Shown here: one piece after another, positions 31,196-39,235 of the stretch | Layout: each line of letters starts with the position of its first letter | Numbering within the stretch: position 1 is the stretch's first letter | Position numbers and translations under genes: made by a program | Assembly: GCA_029238255.1 (NCBI GenBank) | Contig: JAQWGK010000033.1 | Span: 62,001 to 126,000, forward strand | From: Porticoccaceae bacterium | GTDB taxonomy: Bacteria; Pseudomonadota; Gammaproteobacteria; Pseudomonadales; Porticoccaceae | DNA length: 64,000 nt | Reading direction: 5' to 3' | The notes under the pieces: model-generated | What the model was told of the DNA's origin: nothing | Databases searched by the model: none | What the model saw: the letters and a program-made list of their open reading frames with translations, nothing else

Positions 31196-32652
31196 CACTT
31201 TTTACAGACCATCTACAGCAACATTTTTACAGCGCCTTTAAAACCGATAACAACCATCACTGTACTGCGGTGGTTACTCAGGGATTGCAGGAGCCAACGC
31301 TAGTCAGTAGCAATAAGCTGTTAGCTGAACAGCTGGGGATAGATCCGGCACAGTTAACCAGTCCTGAGATGCTGCAAATAATGAGCGGCAATCAAATACC
31401 AAATGCCAGCCAGCCTATTGCACTGGTCTATTCTGGACACCAGTTCGGCGTTTGGGCCGGTCAGTTGGGCGATGGTCGCGCGATCACTCTGGGCGAACTG
31501 CCAGTCAAAGAAACGCTCTGGGATATCCAGCTAAAAGGTGCAGGCACAACCCCCTACTCCAGATTTGCCGATGGCCGCGCTGTGCTTAGATCAAGTATTC
31601 GCGAATTTCTCTGCTCAGAAGCCATGCATGGACTTGGCATAGCCACCACCAGAGCACTGTGTTTAATCAATAGCCAAACGCCAGTCTACCGGGAGGAAGT
31701 TGAACCCGGTGCCACCGTCTGTCGAGTGGCCGAAAGTCATATTCGCTTTGGCTCTTTTGAGCACTTCCACTATCGCAACCAACCCGAGTCGGTTAAGGCG
31801 CTGGCGGACTATGTGATCGAAAGACACTTTCCGGAGTGGGTGGATAGGGATGATAAATATCTTTTAATGTTAGAAAACTGCGTACTTAAAACCGCAAAAA
31901 TGATTGCCCAATGGCAGTCGGTGGGCTTTAACCACGGCGTGATGAATACCGATAATATGTCGATTTTGGGGGACACTATCGACTATGGCCCCTTTGGCTT
32001 TTTGGATAATTACAATCCGGATTTTATCTGCAATCACTCAGATACCAATGGCCGCTATTCTTTTAAAAATCAGCCCTCCGTGGGTCTGTGGAATTTAAAT
32101 GCGCTGGCGACCTCATTAACCTCACTGCTCGATAGCGATACATTGATCGGCGCACTCAAAAAGTATGAGCCGGAATTTTTAAAGCAGTTTAGACATATTA
32201 TGGCCACTAAACTTGGTCTCGAGGAATATCAGCCGGACGATAACCAACTGATTAATGATCTGCTTGAAATACTGCAAACGAATAATGTGGATTACACCCT
32301 CTTCTTTAGGTCGCTATGTGGCTTTACCGAACACAATCGATCTATCAGAGATCAGTTTCTTGATCGCGAGGGGTTTGATAGTTGGGCTGATAAATATACC
32401 CAGCGACTGCAACAGCAAGGGTGGAATGATCAGCAGCGGCGCGAGCAGATGCTGGCTATTAACCCCAAGTATGTATTGCGTAACTATATCGCCCAGGCGG
32501 CCATCGAAAAGGCTTCTCAGGGGGATTATAGCGAGGTGCAGATGTTATTAGAGATACTACAGAACCCCTGTGAAGAGCACCCACAGGCTGAGAAATATGC
32601 AGGTCTGCCACCAGACTGGGCTGAACAGATATCGGTGAGTTGTTCTTCTTAG
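31192..32652 (+). CDS. selO: Protein adenylyltransferase SelO (YdiU)
   Basis: 486 aa; YSGHQFGVWAGQLGDGRAITLGE, LKGAGTTPYSRFADGRAVLRSSIREFLCSEAM. Confidence 0.93.
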   Translation: MTLFTDHLQQHFYSAFKTDNNHHCTAVVTQGLQEPTLVSSNKLLAEQLGIDPAQLTSPEMLQIMSGNQIPNASQPIALVYSGHQFGVWAGQLGDGRAITLGELPVKETLWDIQLKGAGTTPYSRFADGRAVLRSSIREFLCSEAMHGLGIATTRALCLINSQTPVYREEVEPGATVCRVAESHIRFGSFEHFHYRNQPESVKALADYVIERHFPEWVDRDDKYLLMLENCVLKTAKMIAQWQSVGFNHGVMNTDNMSILGDTIDYGPFGFLDNYNPDFICNHSDTNGRYSFKNQPSVGLWNLNALATSLTSLLDSDTLIGALKKYEPEFLKQFRHIMATKLGLEEYQPDDNQLINDLLEILQTNNVDYTLFFRSLCGFTEHNRSIRDQFLDREGFDSWADKYTQRLQQQGWNDQQRREQMLAINPKYVLRNYIAQAAIEKASQGDYSEVQMLLEILQNPCEEHPQAEKYAGLPPDWAEQISVSCSS

Positions 32653-32692
32653 CAAGGCAACAAAACCAATTGTTACCCCGTGCTTGCTGTTA

Positions 32693-32836
32693 TTTACGGG
32701 ATAGATCCTTCGGCTGCGCTCAGGATGACAGGTTTGCTCTTTTTTTACGGGATAGGTCCTTCGGCTGCGCTCAGGACGACAGGTTTGCTCTTTTTTACGG
32801 GATAGATCCTTCGACTGCGCTCAGGACGACAGGTTT
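32693..32836. repeat. Three tandem 50/51-bp units each carrying one dispersed repeat
   Basis: tttacgggataGatccttcggctgcgctcaggatgacaggtttgctcttt at 32693, 32744, 32794. Confidence 0.92.
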
Positions 32837-32865
32837 CACCTGTCGCTTATTGGGGACGAAAAAAA

Positions 32866-32906
32866 CCCCTGCTGTAAGGAGGGGGAGTGATACAGGTCAG
32901 CAGGGG
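32866..32906 (-). terminator. Long-loop hairpin with T-run on the minus strand; possible terminator
   Basis: cccctgctg ... cagcagggg, flanked by gaaaaaaa on + strand. Confidence 0.4.
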
Positions 32907-33099
32907 CTACAAAGTTTCGGAATAAAAACTTAAATAAGTCAAAATCTGGAATTCAAAACAGCAACTTATTTAGTTTTTACACGCTTCTACTTAATATGAC
33001 TCCGCTAAGCCGAAAAACCCTACCCTGAAAATATTTTTTTTGAAAATAGATATTCGCCGAGCCAACATAGAAGAATTGCAGCTGACCTAAATAGCAATA

Positions 33100-33125
33100 A
33101 AAAAGAGCGCTATTGCGCTCTTTTT
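33100..33125. terminator. Intrinsic terminator (bidirectional)
   Basis: aaaaagagcgctattgcgctcttttt just after the aldehyde dehydrogenase stop. Confidence 0.85.
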
Positions 33126-33149
33126 CAGATATAACAGAACCTTATAAAA

Positions 33150-34646
33150 TTAGGTAAAACACATCACCGTCGTTGATACGGTATAGGCTGCAAGCCCAGG
33201 AAGCCCCGCTTCATAACCCACGCCTGACTGCTTATGAGCCTCCACAGAAAGGGACACATTGATAGACCAGCTAGGTGATTCCGAGCCAATCATTATAATA
33301 CTGCCCGCTGACAACTCTTCACCAATCCTCTGAACTCTGCCCACATCCTTTGTTGCCGCATAACCGGATAAACCAAAACAGGTGTTATTGGCTATCTCAA
33401 GAGCCTCAGCTTCATCTTTAAAACCGATAACTGATAATACCGGCCCAAAGATTTCTTCCTGAGCGATTTTTGACTTTGGATCTACCTGATCAAAAATGGT
33501 TGGCTCTATATAAAAACCACCCGTCTCCTTTAATACCTGATTACCACCCAGTATCAGCTTAGCCCCCTCAGCTTTACCGCTTTCGATATAACCCAATATC
33601 TTGTTCATATGAGCTTCATTAACAATCGAACCAAAACCACAATCCTCATCTAAAGGGTCTTTGGGGATAATCGCGCTGGCATGCTCAAGAATTTTAGGCA
33701 TTAACTTTTCACGAATACTGTCTTGAACCAACAACCGACTACCAGTCACACAGAGTGCTCCCTGATTGGGGAATGCTCTGGCAACCGCAACCGCAGCGAC
33801 CAGATCCAAATACTCTTCACAGTCATCAAAAACCATAAACGGAGACTTGCCCCCACACTCGAGAATCAGGCGTTTCATATTTGATTCACCCGCCGCCTTC
33901 ATCAATAGCTTCCCAGTTCCAGTGCTACCCACAAAAGTTAAAAGATCCACATCCATATGCCGCGCCAAACGATCACCCACATTGATACCATCGCCGTGCA
34001 CCACATTAAATACACCGGCAGGCAGCCCCGCCTCAATAGCTAACTCCGCTAAAAAACTGGTCGATAGTGAGGTGAATTCTGAGGGTTTAAGCACCAGTGA
34101 ATTGCCGGTTATCAATGCCGGCCCGACCTTACCAACGGCCAGTGTCAGTGGAAAATTCCAGCCTAGAATACCCGCTACAACCCCCACGGGTTTACGAGTT
34201 TGATAAACCAATGTGCCCTGATCTGTGCCGCAGGTACCCAATAGCTTATCAATATTACTGGCTGCCCCCCGCAACCCTCTTACTGACCGAGCGAGATCCT
34301 CGCCCAATGCATTATTAATTGGCTTGCCAACATCCATACTCTCATAGAGCGCGAAAGTGTCTTTATGCTTATCAACCAGATCGGCCAGTTTATTTAAAAC
34401 CGCCGCCCTCTCTGCTGAGGATTTTTTGCGCCAGACCCCCGACTTAAATGTTGCTTTGGCACTGGCGACTGCCTGTTCAGCTTCAGAACCATCACCATTG
34501 GCAAAGCTGTACAACAATTTGCCATCGCGCCCGGCAACCTTTTCGATAGTTTTGCTGCCAACACAGTCCTGATATTGACCATCAATAAAATTGCGAACAG
34601 TAAAAGAAGCCTGCGCTGCACGCTTATGCCAATCTACTTTACTCAT
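33150..34646 (-). CDS. Aldehyde dehydrogenase family protein
   Basis: 498 aa; LECGGKSPFMVF and NQGALCVTGSRLL (Glu and Cys catalytic residues), GILGWNFPL. Confidence 0.88.
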   Translation of the reverse strand: MSKVDWHKRAAQASFTVRNFIDGQYQDCVGSKTIEKVAGRDGKLLYSFANGDGSEAEQAVASAKATFKSGVWRKKSSAERAAVLNKLADLVDKHKDTFALYESMDVGKPINNALGEDLARSVRGLRGAASNIDKLLGTCGTDQGTLVYQTRKPVGVVAGILGWNFPLTLAVGKVGPALITGNSLVLKPSEFTSLSTSFLAELAIEAGLPAGVFNVVHGDGINVGDRLARHMDVDLLTFVGSTGTGKLLMKAAGESNMKRLILECGGKSPFMVFDDCEEYLDLVAAVAVARAFPNQGALCVTGSRLLVQDSIREKLMPKILEHASAIIPKDPLDEDCGFGSIVNEAHMNKILGYIESGKAEGAKLILGGNQVLKETGGFYIEPTIFDQVDPKSKIAQEEIFGPVLSVIGFKDEAEALEIANNTCFGLSGYAATKDVGRVQRIGEELSAGSIIMIGSESPSWSINVSLSVEAHKQSGVGYEAGLPGLAAYTVSTTVMCFT

Positions 34647-34797
34647 AATTTTTCCCTGTAAAATTTATATAAATCACTAGTTATCAGCTTTTATATCCAG
34701 CGCTCCGAAAACACTGAGAGTGGCTTTAGCATAGACCGCACTCGGCTTATTTCCGAGAAAACCCCGATTACTTTTAGTCTGATTTATTTGAGTTAAT

Positions 34798-36207
34798 TTA
34801 ACTCATACGAGAATTAAGCCGGCCACCATTAAAAACATATTGGGGTATGCCAGATTTATCCGGCTTTAGGAAAGCCATCTCCAAGCAGCGCTGCCCGCTG
34901 CTGTTATAGGCCGCAAATGACAAACCTTCGTCATGGTCCAAAGCTTGTACATGACGCAACTCAACATCGAGTGGAGGAAGGGGATTCTGCTTATAGAAAA
35001 TATTGGCCATCAATTTGTCGCCATTAGAGGTGACTTTGATCAGCGTATCCATACAATCATAGGCACCGGTTATTTTCTCCAATTCAGAAAATGGCACGCT
35101 AGTGGCCGGCTCCGGCTCTTGAAGATCAAGACCAGTCACAGCGGACAAAAGATCCCCAGTAAGCCCCAATATAGCTGAGGGTCTTACGCCATTGGTTAAA
35201 ATTGCAAAGGCTGTGTTCTGTTCGGGAATCATCTGCAACATTGATAGGAAACCCCGAGCGCCTCCTCCGTGGCCAACGGTCTTGATATTGCCAGTATGGT
35301 AATGACCTAAACTCCATCCCAAGCCTATATGTCTGGAAAAAAGCTGGGATAATTTTGGCAATTCCATCTGCGATATCTGCATCTGTTTGACCAATTCGGG
35401 AGACAACCAGGATTGCCCCTGCAGGTTTACACCACCGCCTAGATGGGCGCCAGCAAAGCGAAGTAAATCCTCCGCGGTCATCGCCGGTGTAGTGCCCACC
35501 GGAGCTAACCCCATGCTTAAATGGGCCTGCTTTGGCAATACCCAGCGATCTGTGTTCTCGCCATCGTAAACATGCCCCATGGCAGTACGATAACGAATCA
35601 TATCTCTGGGATCAGCGATCGAGTGCGCCATGCCCAGAGGCTGATAAATATACTCTTTCATCGCCTGAAACCAGCTGATACCGCGAACCACTTCAACCAG
35701 ACGACCAGCAACACTAAACGCCGCGTTGGAATAGGAATACATTTCACCCACCGGATGCATCAATGGTAGAAAACTACAGCGATCAACATAGCGGGCGATT
35801 AAATTACCCTGATGTCCCTCATCATTGGGGAAAAAGTCTCCGGCCATACCATTGGTATGGTTAAGCAATTGCCGAACAGTAATCGCCTGCGTGGCCTCTT
35901 TATCCGCAATCATAAAATCCCGCAGATAATGGACCACGGGTTTATCCAGATTAACCTTGCCTTCATCCACCAACTGCATCACCAGACAGGTGGTCATCAC
36001 CTTGGTAATCGAGCCAATATGGAAAATAGAATCCGCGGTTGCCTCTACATCCGTATTGAGATTTAAGCAGCCTGCGGCCGCCTTGGTGAGCACACCGTCC
36101 TTCCAGATTGCCACCGATATGGCGGGGATATTGTGTTTCACAATGGCTTGATCAGCAAAGGTTTGCAGACTATCCAAAGGGTTGGCAAATTGATCGGTGA
36201 CGGACAT
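34798..36207 (-). CDS. Serine hydrolase, beta-lactamase/class C (AmpC-like/esterase) family
   Basis: 469 aa; SITK, YSN, HGG motifs. Confidence 0.88.
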   Translation of the reverse strand: MSVTDQFANPLDSLQTFADQAIVKHNIPAISVAIWKDGVLTKAAAGCLNLNTDVEATADSIFHIGSITKVMTTCLVMQLVDEGKVNLDKPVVHYLRDFMIADKEATQAITVRQLLNHTNGMAGDFFPNDEGHQGNLIARYVDRCSFLPLMHPVGEMYSYSNAAFSVAGRLVEVVRGISWFQAMKEYIYQPLGMAHSIADPRDMIRYRTAMGHVYDGENTDRWVLPKQAHLSMGLAPVGTTPAMTAEDLLRFAGAHLGGGVNLQGQSWLSPELVKQMQISQMELPKLSQLFSRHIGLGWSLGHYHTGNIKTVGHGGGARGFLSMLQMIPEQNTAFAILTNGVRPSAILGLTGDLLSAVTGLDLQEPEPATSVPFSELEKITGAYDCMDTLIKVTSNGDKLMANIFYKQNPLPPLDVELRHVQALDHDEGLSFAAYNSSGQRCLEMAFLKPDKSGIPQYVFNGGRLNSRMS

Positions 36208-36383
36208 TAATTACTCCTTTAATTAATCGAGAAAAAAACTGCTACGCAAATAATATAACCCAATAAACGACGCGCTTATGAAGCTGCCAACTATCTGAAA
36301 AGAATTGAAGAATTATTATTTACTCTGCATATAAGACTCAATTGGGAGAAAAAACCCTACCCCAAGCACAGTGCCAACACACT

Positions 36384-37475
36384 TCAAATCTGATTAAGTA
36401 GCCAACCAATCAACAGCACCTGCGGCACAGTCAGCAATGGCAAAAAAAGGGCAATCTTCCATGACTTAGTAGTGTCTTTAATCACCATCACTTCCGTATA
36501 GTCAGTGGCAACACCCGCCATCAAAAAGGTAAAACCATTGCCCGGCGCGGCGGCGCGACTAAGTAAGTCAGCGGCAATAGGTGCAGAGCCTTCAGAGCAG
36601 ACTTCAATAACAGTTGCCGCCAGCAACGTTAAAAAAAGCCCCGCAACCGTTGGTCCAAATAATGTTTGATAGGTATCCAGAGGGACAAAAGCACGAATCA
36701 TCGTGGCTAAAACTATGCCAAAAAATAACCACCTAAAAACCATTCGCGAATCCCGCAGACCATCCCACAATAAAAGCGCTATAGCTTTGGGAGAATAATC
36801 AGCCCGTTTGATCAACGTTTTTATTTGCGGGGCAATTGGTGAACTACTCTCTTGCAGCACAGTATTCGGATTAGCAGGGAGCTTTTCAGCCACCACCAGT
36901 CGATCAAAAATCAATCCGGTCACTATGCCCACCAGCATAGAGAGCGCCACAAACGCCAGCGTCCAGCCCAAGCCAATAAGCGTAATTAAAATAATGGTTA
37001 GGGACAGGGAATTCCAGGGGCTGGCAATTAAAAATGCCATAAGCTGACCAAGACTGGCACCTCGCTCATAGAGCTTGGTACCCACCATAAGAATGCCATG
37101 GCTGCACAGATCCAAAAGCACCCCTGCAGCTGTGGCCCTGACGATGCCTTTGACTGTGCCACCCTGCCCCAGTGCAGATATCACCAGATCCCGGGGAATA
37201 CGTTCGAGCAGACCGACAAAAACCACCGCCATCACCAGACCCCACCACATTTTATTGATCAGCTCATAAATCCCCGAGCTCATGGTTACCAACCATGGGG
37301 GCTGCTGCGCCAAAAGTTCAGGTTGGCCGTCCATAAATAGATAGGCCAGATAGCTTAAAACAACAATCGAAGCTGATATCCAGAGTAAAAAATCAGGGCG
37401 GGAAGATGCTGCCTGTTCAGGCTCACAGCAGGGGGAAACAGGTTTGGATGGCTTCGGTTTGCAACAATCACTCAT
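36384..37475 (-). CDS. Permease (DUF318/SO_0444-type putative metal efflux) with Cys-rich N-terminus
   Basis: 363 aa, multi-TM; N-term MSDCCKPKPSKPVSPCCEPE; LDLCSHGILMVGTKLYERGASLGQLMAFLIASPWNSL. Confidence 0.7.
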   Translation of the reverse strand: MSDCCKPKPSKPVSPCCEPEQAASSRPDFLLWISASIVVLSYLAYLFMDGQPELLAQQPPWLVTMSSGIYELINKMWWGLVMAVVFVGLLERIPRDLVISALGQGGTVKGIVRATAAGVLLDLCSHGILMVGTKLYERGASLGQLMAFLIASPWNSLSLTIILITLIGLGWTLAFVALSMLVGIVTGLIFDRLVVAEKLPANPNTVLQESSSPIAPQIKTLIKRADYSPKAIALLLWDGLRDSRMVFRWLFFGIVLATMIRAFVPLDTYQTLFGPTVAGLFLTLLAATVIEVCSEGSAPIAADLLSRAAAPGNGFTFLMAGVATDYTEVMVIKDTTKSWKIALFLPLLTVPQVLLIGWLLNQI

Positions 37476-37564
37476 AAAATAAGACTAGTTGTAATAACAG
37501 TCGCTGACAACTGAGTTTACATGGCTATAATGGAGCTCAGACGATGGCTTTTGAGATATAAAAA

Positions 37565-39070
37565 TTGATTTCAGTAAAACATATTGTTGTTACCTGTGCG
37601 CTTGTCGCCCTACTCTCGATTGTGGTTTATAGCCAACTAGCGTCCGTAGATATTTTCTGGGCTTTCCGCGAAGAGGATGGAGGCACCAACTGGCAGTACG
37701 TATCCAATTTTTCCAGCAGTATGTTAATTATTGCCCTCTCTATTACCGCGATTCGTCTCGCCTTTACCCGCCGCACCGCAAGACGCTACAACCGCGAACT
37801 GGAAGAGATTCGCGCCGAACTGGAAGACCGCGTTAAAGAGCGAACAGCCACATTGGATGAAGCCAATGTTTTACTAAAAGACAGTAATAAAGCGCTGGAA
37901 GAAGAAATCGACGAGCATCTGGAAACCACTACCCGCCTGCGTCTCTCAGAATCCTATATCACCAGTATTTTGCGCTCTATGCCGTTAATGCTGATTGGTT
38001 TAAACAAACAGGGCGAAATCACTCAGTGGAACAACCGTGCCGAAGAGATCAGTGGCCTACCCACTGCTGCGGTAATGGGTAAAAATCTCTGGCAGGCCTA
38101 TCCGACCATGACGGTGACTCCGGCGCAGATTAAAAAGGCGCAGGATGAAGATAAAACCCTGACCATTAAATACAGCCAACGCGGCCAGTACCATTTTGAT
38201 ATTACTATCTACCCGCTTCACGATCAGCGCGAAACCGGCGTGATTATTCTGGTCGATGATGTGACCCAGCGCGTGCAGAGTGAAAATATGCTTATCCAGC
38301 GCGACAAAATGTCGTCGATGGGTGAGATGGCAGCCATTATGGCCCATGATATTAATATTCCTCTGCAGGCCATTCTTAAAGATGTGCAGACCGTGAGACA
38401 GGAACTTACCGAAGAGCATATAGACCCCATAGGCATGAATGAGTTACTGGAAGATGCCCTTATTCGCGGCCGTCAGGCGGCAACGGTTATTCAAAATCTG
38501 GTTGAATTTTCCGACAGTGGCGCCGGTGAAAAGCAGCACGCCAATATTACTCAGGTCATGGATCACAGTGTCGAGTTGGCCGAAGATGTTCTATCCGTCA
38601 CCAAGGGATTGCGCTTTAAAGATGTGGCCATTAATAAAAACTATGCGGATGAACTGCCTGAATTAAACTGCCATGCTCCGGAACTTCAGCAGGCCTTTTT
38701 AAGTCTGTTTAGATATGCCTGTCATGCTCTGGGTAAAGTTGAAGACCCCAAGCACGCACCGGTAATTAATATTGAGATCAGCGAGTTTTACGAGGCTATA
38801 TGGGTGCGTGTGCAGCACAATGGTTTAGGGATTAGCATCGAAGATCAGCAGTATATTTTTGAACCGTTTTTTGCCAATGAAAATTCTGTTGCCACGGCAA
38901 ATGATCAACCGATCAATCATGATAATGAGCATTTCAGCGCCGGAGATCGACTCTCCTTCGCTCACTTTATTATCACCGAGCAGCATCAGGGCCAGATTGC
39001 GGTGACGTCAGATATTGAGATTGGTACTACTTTTCATATTCAGTTGCCGCTTAAGAGTGCGGATGTTTAG
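37565..39070 (+). CDS. PAS-domain sensor histidine kinase with degenerate HATPase domain
   Basis: 501 aa; N-term TM, coiled coil, PAS, H-box EMAAIMAHDINIPLQ, HATPase-like C-term with altered N/G1/G2 boxes; TTG start. Confidence 0.8.
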   Translation: MISVKHIVVTCALVALLSIVVYSQLASVDIFWAFREEDGGTNWQYVSNFSSSMLIIALSITAIRLAFTRRTARRYNRELEEIRAELEDRVKERTATLDEANVLLKDSNKALEEEIDEHLETTTRLRLSESYITSILRSMPLMLIGLNKQGEITQWNNRAEEISGLPTAAVMGKNLWQAYPTMTVTPAQIKKAQDEDKTLTIKYSQRGQYHFDITIYPLHDQRETGVIILVDDVTQRVQSENMLIQRDKMSSMGEMAAIMAHDINIPLQAILKDVQTVRQELTEEHIDPIGMNELLEDALIRGRQAATVIQNLVEFSDSGAGEKQHANITQVMDHSVELAEDVLSVTKGLRFKDVAINKNYADELPELNCHAPELQQAFLSLFRYACHALGKVEDPKHAPVINIEISEFYEAIWVRVQHNGLGISIEDQQYIFEPFFANENSVATANDQPINHDNEHFSAGDRLSFAHFIITEQHQGQIAVTSDIEIGTTFHIQLPLKSADV

Positions 39071-39086
39071 TAATATTTCCTGAGAG

Positions 39087-39235
39087 AGATCCCTCGTCGC
39101 TGCGCTCTGTCGGGATGACACACTCTTTGTCATTCTGAACGCAAGTGAAGAATCTCTTGATGCCTGCTGAGATCCTTCGGCTTCGCTCAGGATGACAAAT
39201 TTGATGTGCTCTGTCGGGATGATATTGTTGTCATT
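39087..39235. repeat. Cluster of dispersed-repeat copies and variants (GATCCTTCGG.. and GATCCCTCGTC..GTCGGGATGACA)
   Basis: 39087-39120, 39129-39155, 39169-39196, 39208-39235 read by eye. Confidence 0.8.

Noticed and set aside
32640-32933. ORF with repeated RDRSFGCAQDDRFALF
   Set aside because: Translation of the triplicated dispersed repeat; not a credible protein.
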